Assembly (NCBI GenBank): GCA_965263215.1
Contig: OZ253663.1
Location: 1,426,001 to 1,490,000, forward strand
Length of the DNA stretch: 64,000 nt
From: UBA1672 sp965263215
GTDB lineage: Bacteria; Pseudomonadota; Alphaproteobacteria; Micavibrionales; Micavibrionaceae
Direction of reading: 5' to 3'
The translations under genes and the position numbers were made by a program. Every line of letters begins with the position of its first letter. Position 1 is the first letter of the stretch. Below are positions 1 to 8,590 of this stretch, one piece after another. The notes under the pieces were generated by a model that did no database searches, was not told where the DNA came from, and saw only the letters and a program-made list of their open reading frames with translations.

Positions 1-975
1 ATCGATAACACATGGCAAAAAGATCAGGCGCTTGGGACACAAAATTCCTTTTTTAGTGAAAAGCTGTTTTCAGATGTAGCCGCTTTTACTGGAAAACCAA
101 CAATTAACGGTCGTAGTCGTATTGATATCGAGGCAAAAAATCTGGATGAGGACCTTACCGCAAAGCAGTGGTATATCGGATATGTTGTGGAGCAGGGCAA
201 CACTATAGAAGGATTTGTTGATCATAGTGATGATCGGGTTGAGTCTTTGATGGTCGTGATAAAACGTGATTACTCATATTACTTAAGGACGTTGGTGTTG
301 GTGAATGGCTCCAAGATTATTATGGTGAAATACTACGTTCCGATCGAAAACTTTCAACAACAGGCGGTTATGCAGGAGATGGTTCTCTCGTCTTTCAAAC
401 TCTCCCATTTAAAGGAGCGTGAGCGGGAGGAAATGCTATCCCATAAGCTTAGAAATATTGCTCAGGTAAAATACCCGGCCGATTGGAAGGTGTTTGCAAA
501 TTCCCGTGATGGTAAAGAGGTTACGATTGCGAATGTCAAAGAGATTGTTAAACATGTGGGGTGGGAATTTCATCATCAGGAAGTGGAATCCAGCATAGAG
601 GGCAAGGTCTATGTTATGGCAGCACCGCGTGTGGGCGGAGAAAAGCTTCATGAAGCATTAGAAGAATATAAAAGAAAAATTGAGTCTGAGGGAATATTTT
701 TTGGAACCAAAATACCTGATGATACTAAATTTCAATACACCGGACAGGCCAAATCGGCATCAACTGAGGTGTATGAGGGAACCTACAGTAAAAATGCTCA
801 AGGTGATTATGAGCTATGGGTGAGCGTCATGGCAGGCGGAAACTATAATTTCTTCATGCTTTTGTTAACACCCTCCCGTAATGACGAGTTCATAAACTGG
901 GCCGGTAATACCCAAGCCTATAAGCTTATGCTTAAGGAACTTGCGCTCCTTGATGGTGCATTTTTTGGTGATTAA
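1..975 (+). CDS. 5'-truncated protein of unknown function
   Basis: The reading frame is open from base 1 of the window and stops with TAA at 973-975, so at least 324 residues are present and the true start lies outside. A GTG at 187 could start translation, but the coding-like sequence before it (for example SDVAAFTGKP) argues that it is internal. The protein seems to have two similar halves. Each has a beta-rich stretch ending in a hydrophobic strand and a short helix (KIIMVKYYVPIENFQQQ in the first; NFFMLLLTPSRNDEFINWA in the second). This layout recalls PsbP/DcrB or DUF1795-like folds, but that is only an impression. The gene converges on glnA, with 3 bases between the two stop codons. No catalytic motif was recognised. 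Confidence 0.7.
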   Translation: MDNTWQKDQALGTQNSFFSEKLFSDVAAFTGKPTINGRSRIDIEAKNLDEDLTAKQWYIGYVVEQGNTIEGFVDHSDDRVESLMVVIKRDYSYYLRTLVLVNGSKIIMVKYYVPIENFQQQAVMQEMVLSSFKLSHLKEREREEMLSHKLRNIAQVKYPADWKVFANSRDGKEVTIANVKEIVKHVGWEFHHQEVESSIEGKVYVMAAPRVGGEKLHEALEEYKRKIESEGIFFGTKIPDDTKFQYTGQAKSASTEVYEGTYSKNAQGDYELWVSVMAGGNYNFFMLLLTPSRNDEFINWAGNTQAYKLMLKELALLDGAFFGD

Positions 976-978
976 GAA

Positions 979-2409
979 TTATCCCGAATAATACATATCT
1001 ACTTCCACAGGGTGGGTCGTGGTTTCGTATCGCTCCAATTCCTCGGTTTTCAAGGCAATGAAAGAGTCGATCAATGCCTTAGAAAACACATCACCTTTCA
1101 ATAGGAAATCATGGTTGTCTTGTAACGCTTCCAGTGATTGACGAAGAGAGCTACAAACATTTGGGATAGCGTCGATTTCTTCTTGTGGCAAATCGTACAG
1201 ATTTTTATCAATAGCATTACCAGGATGGATTTTATTCTCTACACCATCAAGGCCGGCCATCAGCATCGCAGAAAATGCTAAGTAGGGATTGGCTAGAGGG
1301 TCAGGGAATCTGATTTCGATGCGTTTCGCCGCAGGGCCATTGGCCAAAGGAATGCGGCAGGCCGCAGAGCGATTGCGCGCAGAATAGGCGAGCAGAGTGG
1401 GGGCTTCGTAGCCCGGCACAAGGCGCTTATAACTGTTGGTTGTTGGGTTTGTGAACGCGTTTAAGGCGCGTGCATGTTTCAAAATGCCGCCAATATAATA
1501 AAGTGCATTTTCAGAAAGTTCTGCATATTCCTTACCTGCGAATAAGGGCTTTCCTGATTTCCAGACTGATTGATGCACATGCATGCCTGACCCGTTATCG
1601 CCATTGATCGGCTTGGGCATGAAGGTTGCGGTTTTGCCGTAACTATGCGCGACGTTATGAACGGCATGTTTATATAGCTGAACATTATCCGCAGATTCCA
1701 AAAGCTCTGCGAAACGTACACCGATTTCACATTGGCTCGGGGCGACTTCATGGTGATGTTTCTCAACGGAAACCCCCATGCTTTCTATAACGCTGACTGT
1801 TTCAGCGCGAATGTCAGACAGGCTGTCGACGGGGCTTTCGGGGAAGTATCCCCCCTTAACGCCCGGACGATGACCCATATTACCTGTTGGATATTCACGC
1901 CCTTTATTATAGGGGCCTTCTTCGCTGTCTAAGTGATAGGCAACATGATTAGACTCTGTTGAAACCTTCACATCATCAAAGATAAAGAATTCGGGCTCCG
2001 GTCCGAAATAAGCCGTATCGCCGATCCCTGATTTTTTCAAATAGTTCTGTGCAGATTTCGCAATAGAACGCGGATCAAGTTTATAAGGTTGATTGGTCGC
2101 AGGGTCATAGACATCACAGAATATCTTAATAGTCTTTTGCGCGGCAAAAGGGTCGTATGTAACGCGCGAAATATCGGGTTTTAAAATCATGTCTGATTCA
2201 TGGATTTCCTGCCAGCCTGCAATGGATGAGCCGTCAAAGGCGATGCCGTTACTTATTAAGTCTTTATCGAATGTGCTGACATGTTGCGCTGTGTGCTGCC
2301 ATTTTCCTCTGATATCTGTGAAGTTAAAGTCAATAAATTGGACGTCCTGTTCATCTACATATTTGAGGATATCAGCGGGGGATTTGAATGAAAGTTTGTA
2401 CTTGCTCAC
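979..2409 (-). CDS. glnA: glutamine synthetase type I
   Basis: Makes glutamine from glutamate, ammonia and ATP in the cytoplasm, as a dodecamer in this family. The 476-residue length is normal for GSI. The N-terminal beta-grasp domain carries the family signature region (FDGSSIAGW). The catalytic domain has the ATP-binding stretch around KPINGDNGSGMHVHQS and the glutamate-binding NPTTNSYKRLVPGYEAP. The sequence NLYDLPQEE near the C-terminus is the GlnE-type adenylylation site, so it is a GSI-beta enzyme probably regulated by adenylylation. The uridylyltransferase glnD is in the same window (14327-16846), which fits PII-based control, but no glnB lies next to glnA here. The upstream region (2410-2531) is shared with the divergent tRNA-His. 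Confidence 0.97.
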   Translation of the reverse strand: MSKYKLSFKSPADILKYVDEQDVQFIDFNFTDIRGKWQHTAQHVSTFDKDLISNGIAFDGSSIAGWQEIHESDMILKPDISRVTYDPFAAQKTIKIFCDVYDPATNQPYKLDPRSIAKSAQNYLKKSGIGDTAYFGPEPEFFIFDDVKVSTESNHVAYHLDSEEGPYNKGREYPTGNMGHRPGVKGGYFPESPVDSLSDIRAETVSVIESMGVSVEKHHHEVAPSQCEIGVRFAELLESADNVQLYKHAVHNVAHSYGKTATFMPKPINGDNGSGMHVHQSVWKSGKPLFAGKEYAELSENALYYIGGILKHARALNAFTNPTTNSYKRLVPGYEAPTLLAYSARNRSAACRIPLANGPAAKRIEIRFPDPLANPYLAFSAMLMAGLDGVENKIHPGNAIDKNLYDLPQEEIDAIPNVCSSLRQSLEALQDNHDFLLKGDVFSKALIDSFIALKTEELERYETTTHPVEVDMYYSG

Positions 2410-2485
2410 GGGGAAAACCTATCTTTTGAAATCAATGTGCAAGTTTTAGCATGCGTAATAAATTACGACAAGATTGATTATAGGC

Positions 2486-2513
2486 TTGACCTAATGTTCT
2501 GATATATTATAGA
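2486..2513 (+). promoter_or_regulatory. candidate sigma-70 promoter for tRNA-His
   Basis: TTGACC at 2486-2491 and TATAGA at 2508-2513 are separated by 16 bases. The -10 end lies 18 bases before the 5' end of tRNA-His. Fit to consensus is good, but this is prediction by eye; TATTAT at 2505 is an alternative -10 with poor spacing. Confidence 0.45.
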
Positions 2514-2531
2514 CATTATAACCCTAATTGT

Positions 2532-2608
2532 GGCGGTCGTAGCTCAGTTGGTAGAGCCCTCGGTTGTGATCCGAGTGGTCGCGGGTTCAAGCCCCGTCGA
2601 TCGCCCCA
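2532..2608 (+). tRNA. tRNA-His (GTG)
   Basis: A full cloverleaf can be drawn. The anticodon loop TTGTGAT gives anticodon GTG. The acceptor stem 2533-2539 pairs with 2598-2604 with one G-T pair. The gene encodes G-1 (2532) opposite C73 (2605), followed by CCA at 2606-2608, so it has the standard bacterial histidine identity elements rather than the G-1-less form known from some Alphaproteobacteria. Confidence 0.97.
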
Positions 2609-2781
2609 TTTACCTTTAGGATGTTTATTGTCTTAAACCGTCACGGTGCCTCACTCTTTGTTCAAATTTCTTACAATCGTGAAAATTGTCAAAAACTTTT
2701 AAAAGAAACACTTGGAATCGTCAAAAAAGTAGGGTAAAAAGCCGCAATCAAGTTCGCGTGAGAACGCGTTTACACACCTGT

Positions 2782-2867
2782 GCGGGTGTGGCGAAATTGG
2801 TAGACGCGCTAGATTTAGGTTCTAGTGTCCATCGGACGTGGGGGTTCAAGTCCCTTCACCCGCACCA
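2782..2867 (+). tRNA. tRNA-Leu (TAG)
   Basis: Class II tRNA with a long variable arm. The anticodon stem CTAGA/TCTAG encloses TTTAGGT, giving anticodon TAG. The acceptor stem GCGGGTG pairs with the 3' strand CACCCGC, followed by A and an encoded CCA ending at 2867. A short perfect hairpin (CGCGT-GAGA-ACGCG, 2755-2768) lies just upstream. Confidence 0.97.
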
Positions 2868-2880
2868 TTTGATTAATAAT

Positions 2881-2908
2881 AAGGCCGAACAAAACGGCTT
2901 TTTTTTTA
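2881..2908 (+). terminator. rho-independent terminator after tRNA-Leu
   Basis: The hairpin GCCG/CGGC, extended by flanking A-T pairs, has a 7-base loop and is followed at once by a run of about ten T residues. It lies 13 bases after the tRNA-Leu CCA and before tig. Confidence 0.75.
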
Positions 2909-2949
2909 CTCAAATAGATTGTTGAAGGTAACAAAGAGAAGAATAAATC

Positions 2950-4419
2950 ATGCAAGTAAAACAGCTTAAAGAAGATGGTCTTAATCACGAGCTAGAAATT
3001 ACGGTTAAAGCCGGAGAAATCACAAAGCGCGTTGATGCGCGTCTGGCCGAAGTCAGCAAAACAATCAAAATGCCAGGTTTTCGTCCCGGTAAAGTGCCGA
3101 TGGCGATGATGAAGCAGAAATACGGCAAGGCCGTTATGGGTGAGGTTTTGGAATCTGCGGTTAATGAAACTTCACAAGAAGCTTTAAAAAAGCAAGATAT
3201 CACACCGGCTTTACAACCAAAAATCGAAGTTAAGTCATTCGATGAAGGTAAAGACCTTGTTTACACGATGGCGATTGAAGTTTTACCGAAGATCAAGGTT
3301 AAAGATTATAAAGGCTTTAAATTAACGAAGTTTGTTGCAAAAGCGGACGATAAAGCGATTGATGACGCGCTTGAGCGTATTGCGGCAATGCGTAAGACGA
3401 CAAAGCCTATTGAAGGTAAGCGCGCCACAAAATCCGGTGACACTGTTGTCATTGATTTTAGAGGCCGTACGGCAGATGACAATGTTGAACAGCAGGGCAT
3501 GGCCGCTGAGGGTCATCACCTTGAATTGGGTGCAGGCCAGTTTATTCCGGGTTTTGAAGATCAGTTAACGGGCAAAAAAGCCGGTGATGATGTTGAGGTT
3601 AAGGTTACATTCCCTGAGAATTATGGTTCTGCGGAACTGGCAGGGCGTGATGCAATCTTTGATGTTAAAATTCATGCCATTCATGAATCCGTTGATGCGG
3701 TCATCGATGATGAATTCGCACAGTCTCTTGGCATGGAAGATTTGAAGGCTTTGCGTAAGGCCGTTGAAGAGCAAACCAATCAGGAGTTTGGCAACCACAC
3801 ACGCATGAAGCTTAAGAAAGAACTTCTTGATCAGTTGGATGAAGAGCATAATTTCGATATCCCGCAAGGTATGAAGGACATTGAGTTTGAAAACATTATG
3901 CACCAAGTGAAGTTGGATAACCAACAACGCGGCGTGAGCGATGAGCCGACCGATGAGGAGAAGGAAGAACTTCAAGATATCGCCGAGCGTCGTGTGCGTT
4001 TGGGTTTGGTTCTTTCTGAAATTGGTAAAGAAAACAACATTCAGATTGCTGATGCAGAGCTTCAAAAGGCCGTTATCGGCGAAGCGCAGAAATATCCGGG
4101 CCAAGAAAAAGAGGTCTTTGATTACTTTGCGAAAAACCGTGATGCTTTGGAATCACTTCGTGCGCCATTATACGAAGACAAGGTTGTTGATTTCATTATC
4201 GAGCTTGCCGACGTAAAAGAAAAAGAAGTTAGCGCTGAAGAGTTAACATCCGAAGATGATGAAGAGCCAAAGAAGGCCAAAAAGAAAAAGCCGGCTGCCA
4301 AAAAAGCAGCGCCTAAGAAGGATGCGGCTGATAAAAAAGACGAAAAAGCAAAGGCCGATAAGCCAAAAGCTAAGAAAGCACCGGCAAAGAAAAAGCCGGC
4401 GAAGAAAAAAGCGTCTTAA
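2950..4419 (+). CDS. tig: trigger factor with lysine/alanine-rich C-terminal tail
   Basis: Ribosome-bound chaperone and peptidyl-prolyl isomerase that meets nascent chains at the tunnel exit. The N-terminal ribosome-binding signature appears as GFRPGKVPMAM around residues 44-54. The FKBP-type PPIase domain runs from about 155 to 245 (ELGAGQFIPGFEDQLTGKKAG), and the C-terminal chaperone arms follow to about 425. The last 55-60 residues are an extra tail of Lys, Ala, Pro and Asp repeats resembling histone H1-like proteins. At 489 residues it is clearly longer than the usual 430-450. It opens the quality-control block tig-clpP-lon-hupB. A purine-rich stretch (AGAGAAG) precedes the ATG. Confidence 0.96.
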   Translation: MQVKQLKEDGLNHELEITVKAGEITKRVDARLAEVSKTIKMPGFRPGKVPMAMMKQKYGKAVMGEVLESAVNETSQEALKKQDITPALQPKIEVKSFDEGKDLVYTMAIEVLPKIKVKDYKGFKLTKFVAKADDKAIDDALERIAAMRKTTKPIEGKRATKSGDTVVIDFRGRTADDNVEQQGMAAEGHHLELGAGQFIPGFEDQLTGKKAGDDVEVKVTFPENYGSAELAGRDAIFDVKIHAIHESVDAVIDDEFAQSLGMEDLKALRKAVEEQTNQEFGNHTRMKLKKELLDQLDEEHNFDIPQGMKDIEFENIMHQVKLDNQQRGVSDEPTDEEKEELQDIAERRVRLGLVLSEIGKENNIQIADAELQKAVIGEAQKYPGQEKEVFDYFAKNRDALESLRAPLYEDKVVDFIIELADVKEKEVSAEELTSEDDEEPKKAKKKKPAAKKAAPKKDAADKKDEKAKADKPKAKKAPAKKKPAKKKAS

Positions 4420-4450
4420 TAGAATAGAAAATAATTATACAAACGTCTTG

Positions 4451-4484
4451 AACAAGCCGTGCCTTATGGTACGGTTTGTTTTGA
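4451..4484 (+). terminator. hairpin terminator or attenuator between tig and clpP
   Basis: A 13-base-pair stem (4451-4463 with 4468-4480, two G-T pairs) with a TTAT loop is followed by a short T-rich stretch only. A second, weaker hairpin around GACTCA/TGAGTC follows at 4483-4511. The short T tract suggests partial termination, leaving some read-through into clpP. Confidence 0.5.
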
Positions 4485-4552
4485 CTCATGTGCCTTCGCA
4501 CGAGTGAGTCGCGATATTCAACAATTCAAATATAAAAAGAAGCTGTAAAAAT

Positions 4553-5200
4553 ATGAATGAACGTGATCCCCTTAATACTTACATGAACCATCTTGTGCCA
4601 ACCGTGATTGAGCAAACCAATCGTGGTGAACGTGCCTTTGATATTTATTCACGTCTTTTGAAGGAGCGGATCATTTTCCTGACAGGCGAAGTGAACGATC
4701 ATGTCTCCGCCCTGATTTGTGCGCAGCTTCTGTTTTTGGAATCAGAAAACCCGAATAAAGAAATTTCTTTCTACATCAACTCACCGGGCGGTGTGGTGAC
4801 ATCAGGTTTGGCCATGTATGACACGATGCAGTACATCAAGCCTAAAATATCGACTGTTTGTATTGGTCAGGCCGCGTCTATGGGCTCATTTTTACTTATG
4901 GCCGGTGAGCCGGGCTTGCGTTATTCATTGCCGAGCTCACGTATTATGATTCACCAGCCTTCAGGCGGTGCGCGTGGTCAGGCAACAGATATTGAAATTC
5001 AGGCTAATGAAATTCTTCGTTTACGTAAGCGTTTGAACGAGGCTTATGTGAAACACACAGGCCAAAAGCTCAAGGTTGTTGAAGAGGCAATGGAGCGAGA
5101 TAACTTCATGAGTGCAGAAGAAGCCAAGAAGTGGGGATTGATTGACCATGTCGTTGAATCAAAGCCCGAAGCACCCGAGGAGGGCGCTAAGAAAAAATAA
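4553..5200 (+). CDS. clpP: ATP-dependent Clp protease proteolytic subunit
   Basis: Serine peptidase of family S14 that forms a double heptameric barrel and degrades proteins unfolded by ClpX or ClpA. The nucleophile serine lies in GQAASMGSFLLMAGEPGLR and the histidine in SRIMIHQPSGG. The 215-residue length is typical, and the oxyanion-hole region SPGGVVTSG is present. It follows tig by 133 bases. In most Proteobacteria clpX follows directly; here only about 150 bases separate clpP from lon and they contain no AAA+ gene. The partner ATPase must therefore be encoded elsewhere. Confidence 0.97.
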   Translation: MNERDPLNTYMNHLVPTVIEQTNRGERAFDIYSRLLKERIIFLTGEVNDHVSALICAQLLFLESENPNKEISFYINSPGGVVTSGLAMYDTMQYIKPKISTVCIGQAASMGSFLLMAGEPGLRYSLPSSRIMIHQPSGGARGQATDIEIQANEILRLRKRLNEAYVKHTGQKLKVVEEAMERDNFMSAEEAKKWGLIDHVVESKPEAPEEGAKKK

Positions 5201-5223
5201 ACAATTTTGATTTATAATTGTTC

Positions 5224-5272
5224 ATGCTCTGCGGTGATCTCAAAAGACGGTGCAGAGCATTAATTATTTTTA
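5224..5272 (+). terminator. rho-independent terminator after clpP
   Basis: The perfect 9-base-pair stem ATGCTCTGC/GCAGAGCAT (5224-5232 and 5252-5260) has a 19-base loop and is followed by TTAATTATTTTT. It separates clpP from lon. Confidence 0.65.
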
Positions 5273-5295
5273 ACAAAAAATCCGATGAAAAGGCT

Positions 5296-5323
5296 TTGTT
5301 ATCTGTGCTTTTCGTCGCATAAT
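5296..5323 (+). promoter_or_regulatory. candidate promoter for lon
   Basis: TTGTTA at 5296-5301 and CATAAT at 5318-5323 are 16 bases apart and sit just after the clpP terminator, about 30 bases before the lon start. An AAGGA ribosome-binding site follows at about 5340. No sigma-32-like pattern was evident by eye. Confidence 0.4.
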
Positions 5324-5353
5324 ACCCGCAAGCAATAAAAAGGATTTCATAAC

Positions 5354-7765
5354 ATGTTAGATGAAGAAAACACATCATTTGCTGTGCTGCCATTACGCGA
5401 TATTGTGGTTTTTCCACATATGATCGTACCGCTTTTCGTAGGACGTGAAAAATCTGTGCAAGCTCTTGAGCATGTTATGCATTCGGATAAACAAATTATT
5501 CTCGTGACGCAGAAAACACCAACAGAAGACGATCCGTCTGCGGATGATCTATATTCCGTTGGGACAATCGGGACAATTTTGCAATTACTGAAATTACCAG
5601 ACGGTACGGTTAAGGTTCTCGTTGAAGGCGGGGAGCGTGTGCGTATTTCCGATGTATCGGAAAAGAACGGATATCTGGACGCTAAGGTAAGCGAAATCGT
5701 TGATACGTCTATTCAGGATGAGGAGTTAGAGGCCTTATCGCGTACTGTGGTTTCTCAGTTCGAGCAATATGTAAAGTTAAACAAGAAGATTCCGCCGGAA
5801 GTTATTGTTTCCATTAATCAAATCGAAGAAGTGTCTAAGCTGTCTGATACTGTGGCATCACACTTGGCACTTAAAATTGATCAAAAGCAGGAGTTATTAG
5901 AGCTTGAGACTACTGCAGAGCGCCTGGAGAAGATTTATAACTTCATGGAAGGCGAAATTGGCGTGTTGCAGGTTGAGAAGCGTGTGCGCAGCCGCGTGAA
6001 ACGTCAAATGGAGAAAACTCAACGCGAATATTATTTGAATGAACAGATGAAAGCGATCCAGAAAGAGCTTGGCGAGGGCGAAGGCGGCCTTGATGAGATG
6101 GGTGAACTCGCGCAAAAAATTGAAAATACAAAAATGCCGAAAGAGGCAAAAGAGCGTGCAGAAGCAGAGATGAAGAAGTTGCGCCAGATGAGCCCGATGT
6201 CGGCCGAAGCGACAGTGGTGCGTAATTATCTTGATTGGGTTTTGAATGTCCCGTGGAGCAAGAAGTCACGCGTTAAAAAGGACATCAAGGAAGCCAAATC
6301 TGTTTTGGATAAAGATCATTACGGTCTTGAGAAAGTTAAAGAGCGCATTTTGGAATATCTTGCCGTTCAGCAACGTACCAATAAGGTAAAAGGCCCGATT
6401 TTATGTCTGGCGGGGCCGCCGGGCGTTGGTAAAACATCTCTTGGGCAGTCTATTGCGAAAGCGACGAACAGGAATTTTGTGCGTATGTCTTTGGGCGGTG
6501 TGCGTGATGAAAGCGAAGTTCGCGGTCACAGACGTACATACATCGGCGCGATGCCGGGTAAAGTCATTCAGGGCATGAAAAAGGCCGAGACAATTAACCC
6601 TCTCTTCTTGTTTGATGAGATTGACAAGCTGGGCTCTGATTGGCGCGGTGATCCGAGCTCTGCGTTGTTGGAAGTGCTGGACCCTGAACAGAACGAAAAG
6701 TTTCAAGATCATTATCTGGAGCTAGATTACGACTTATCAGACGTCATGTTCGTGTGTACGGCGAATAACATTTCCAATATGCCAAGACCTTTGTTGGATC
6801 GTATGGAGATTATTCGTATATCTGGCTACACTGAAGATGAGAAGGTTCAAATCGCCAAGCGTCATTTGCTCGCGAAGCAGAAAAAAGCAGCCGGTTTGAA
6901 AAATAAAGAGTTTTCAATCAGCGATAATGCGCTGCGTGAGCTTATTCGTTATTACACAAGAGAGGCGGGCGTTCGTAACTTGGAACGTGAATTAGCCAAT
7001 CTATGCCGTAAAGCGATCAAAGAAATCTTGATGAAGGGGCGTGAAAAAGTTTCGATTACGCCCAGAAGTCTTGAAAAATTCGCAGGTGTTAAGAAATATC
7101 GTTATGGCGAGATCGAAGAACATGATCGTATCGGCGTTGTTACTGGGCTTGCGTATACCGAAAGTGGTGGTGACTTGCTTTCTATCGAGGCTGTAACGAT
7201 GGCCGGTAAGGATTGTAAAGTCTCGACAACTGGTAATTTAAAAGACGTCATGAAGGAATCTATTACAGTTGCGGAGATGTTAACGAAATCACGTGCTGCT
7301 CAATATGGTTTGGATTATGAAGAGCTGAAGGAAAAGCAAATTCACGTCCATGTACCTGAGGGCGCAACGCCAAAAGATGGGCCATCAGCAGGTGCCGCGA
7401 TGGTGACGGCGATTATATCTGCATTAACGGGCATTGAAATTCGCCGTGATATCGCAATGACTGGTGAAGTGAACCTTCGTGGGAATGTGACTGCGATTGG
7501 TGGCTTGAAGGAAAAGCTGCTCGCGGCACTTCGGGGCGGTATTAAAAAGGTTCTTATCCCTTCAGAAAATGAAAAAGATCTGGCAGAGATTCCCAAAAAC
7601 GTGCTCAAAGCATTGGAAATTGTGCCTGTTCGCACCATTGATGAGGTGCTCTCACACGCACTTTTAGATATGCCAAAGCCGCTGGAATCTATAAATAATG
7701 GAGAATTAGACCAAATTTCTTCGGAATCTGCAGAAAATAAGGGAGAAACAGTGATTCACCATTGA
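5354..7765 (+). CDS. lon: ATP-dependent Lon protease
   Basis: Hexameric AAA+ serine protease (S16) that degrades misfolded and short-lived regulatory proteins and binds DNA in many bacteria. The N-terminal substrate-binding LAN domain covers residues about 10-205. The AAA+ module has Walker A GPPGVGKTS (around 355) and Walker B LFLFDEIDKL. The C-terminal protease domain has the catalytic Ser in PKDGPSAGAAM and the Lys in GGLKEKLLAALRGG. At 803 residues it is a standard LonA. It lies downstream of clpP and upstream of hupB, the usual alphaproteobacterial order apart from the missing clpX. Confidence 0.98.
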   Translation: MLDEENTSFAVLPLRDIVVFPHMIVPLFVGREKSVQALEHVMHSDKQIILVTQKTPTEDDPSADDLYSVGTIGTILQLLKLPDGTVKVLVEGGERVRISDVSEKNGYLDAKVSEIVDTSIQDEELEALSRTVVSQFEQYVKLNKKIPPEVIVSINQIEEVSKLSDTVASHLALKIDQKQELLELETTAERLEKIYNFMEGEIGVLQVEKRVRSRVKRQMEKTQREYYLNEQMKAIQKELGEGEGGLDEMGELAQKIENTKMPKEAKERAEAEMKKLRQMSPMSAEATVVRNYLDWVLNVPWSKKSRVKKDIKEAKSVLDKDHYGLEKVKERILEYLAVQQRTNKVKGPILCLAGPPGVGKTSLGQSIAKATNRNFVRMSLGGVRDESEVRGHRRTYIGAMPGKVIQGMKKAETINPLFLFDEIDKLGSDWRGDPSSALLEVLDPEQNEKFQDHYLELDYDLSDVMFVCTANNISNMPRPLLDRMEIIRISGYTEDEKVQIAKRHLLAKQKKAAGLKNKEFSISDNALRELIRYYTREAGVRNLERELANLCRKAIKEILMKGREKVSITPRSLEKFAGVKKYRYGEIEEHDRIGVVTGLAYTESGGDLLSIEAVTMAGKDCKVSTTGNLKDVMKESITVAEMLTKSRAAQYGLDYEELKEKQIHVHVPEGATPKDGPSAGAAMVTAIISALTGIEIRRDIAMTGEVNLRGNVTAIGGLKEKLLAALRGGIKKVLIPSENEKDLAEIPKNVLKALEIVPVRTIDEVLSHALLDMPKPLESINNGELDQISSESAENKGETVIHH

Positions 7766-7921
7766 GTCTTTTGAAAAAAAGGCTTAAAAAGGAATCACCA
7801 AAATGATTGGAAACCCGCACTGGCATTTGTTTTTGCGCAATCCTTCTTTTTGGTCTGTTTTTAAGAATGGTTTTTAAAAGCAGTCTGATTTTATTTACTC
7901 AAACGCACATAGGGGGTTCCT

Positions 7922-8197
7922 GTGAACAAAAATGACCTAGTATCAAAAGTTGCTGAATCAGCAGATATTTCAAAGCAAAAAGCCGCGTCCGCTGTTGACG
8001 CTGTTATCGATGCCATCAAGGGCAGCCTAAAGCAAGGTGACGATGTTCGTCTTGTAGGTTTTGGAACATTTTCAGTGTCACAACGTGCGGCAACAACTGG
8101 TCGTAACCCACGCACTGGCGAACCAATCAAGATTCCTGCTTCCAAGCAGCCTAAATTCAAGGCTGGTAAGGATCTGAAAGAAGCAGTAAACAAGTAA
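7922..8197 (+). CDS. hupB: HU family DNA-binding protein
   Basis: Small basic nucleoid protein that bends DNA as a dimer. All 91 residues align with HU/IHF: an N-terminal helical dimerisation region (MNKNDLVSKVAE), then GFGTFSVSQRAATTGRNPRTG, the beta-arm segment ending in the conserved RNPRTG motif. The start is GTG at 7922, preceded by a G-rich site (AGGGGG). It lies downstream of lon, as in many Proteobacteria, and is closed by its own terminator. Confidence 0.97.
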   Translation: MNKNDLVSKVAESADISKQKAASAVDAVIDAIKGSLKQGDDVRLVGFGTFSVSQRAATTGRNPRTGEPIKIPASKQPKFKAGKDLKEAVNK

Positions 8198-8229
8198 GAC
8201 TTGATCTTATCGTTTTATAAATATTACGT

Positions 8230-8264
8230 CGGCCGTACTATAGAGTGCGGCCGGTGTGCTTTTT
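8230..8264 (+). terminator. rho-independent terminator after hupB
   Basis: A 10-base-pair GC-rich stem (CGGCCGTACT with AGTGCGGCCG, one G-T pair) and an ATAG loop at 8230-8253 are followed by GTGTGCTTTTT. Confidence 0.8.
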
Positions 8265-8337
8265 GGCTTTATTTTTTGTATAAAAGCACTTGCTTTTTGT
8301 GTTCCAAATCATTACCTATATGCAATCTATTTGGTGC

Positions 8338-8413
8338 GGGTGATTAGCTCAGCTGGGAGAGCATCTCGTTTACACCGAGGAGGTCGGCGGTTCGATCCCG
8401 TCATCACCCACCA
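8338..8413 (+). tRNA. tRNA-Val (TAC)
   Basis: The acceptor GGGTGAT pairs with ATCACCC. The anticodon loop TTTACAC gives TAC. The T-arm is GGCGGTTCGATCCCGTC, and discriminator A with an encoded CCA ends at 8413. Confidence 0.97.
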
Positions 8414-8590
8414 TTTAGCTTTCCACAGACGTCCATCAATCCCTATAATAGTGTCCGAGCAATCTACACGCTGGACTTTAACGTGCGAGCGATAAGATGA
8501 ACAACCGCTTACAAATGAATGGACGAATTAAGAGGGATGTAAATAGCTTGCTCATTTATGTTTTATTGTAACTGATATGGAGACCATAAA

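Noticed and set aside
2686..2925. 79-residue open frame running through tRNA-Leu
   Set aside because: Its middle (AGVAKLVDALDLGSS) is the translated tRNA, a well-known false frame; it also has no ribosome-binding site.
3565..4104. 179-residue frame antisense to trigger factor
   Set aside because: A shadow of the tig coding frame with no ribosome-binding site and no recognisable domain.
8256..8495. 79-residue open frame running through tRNA-Val
   Set aside because: It reads through the tRNA (ISSAGRASRLHRGGRRFDP) and is not a gene.
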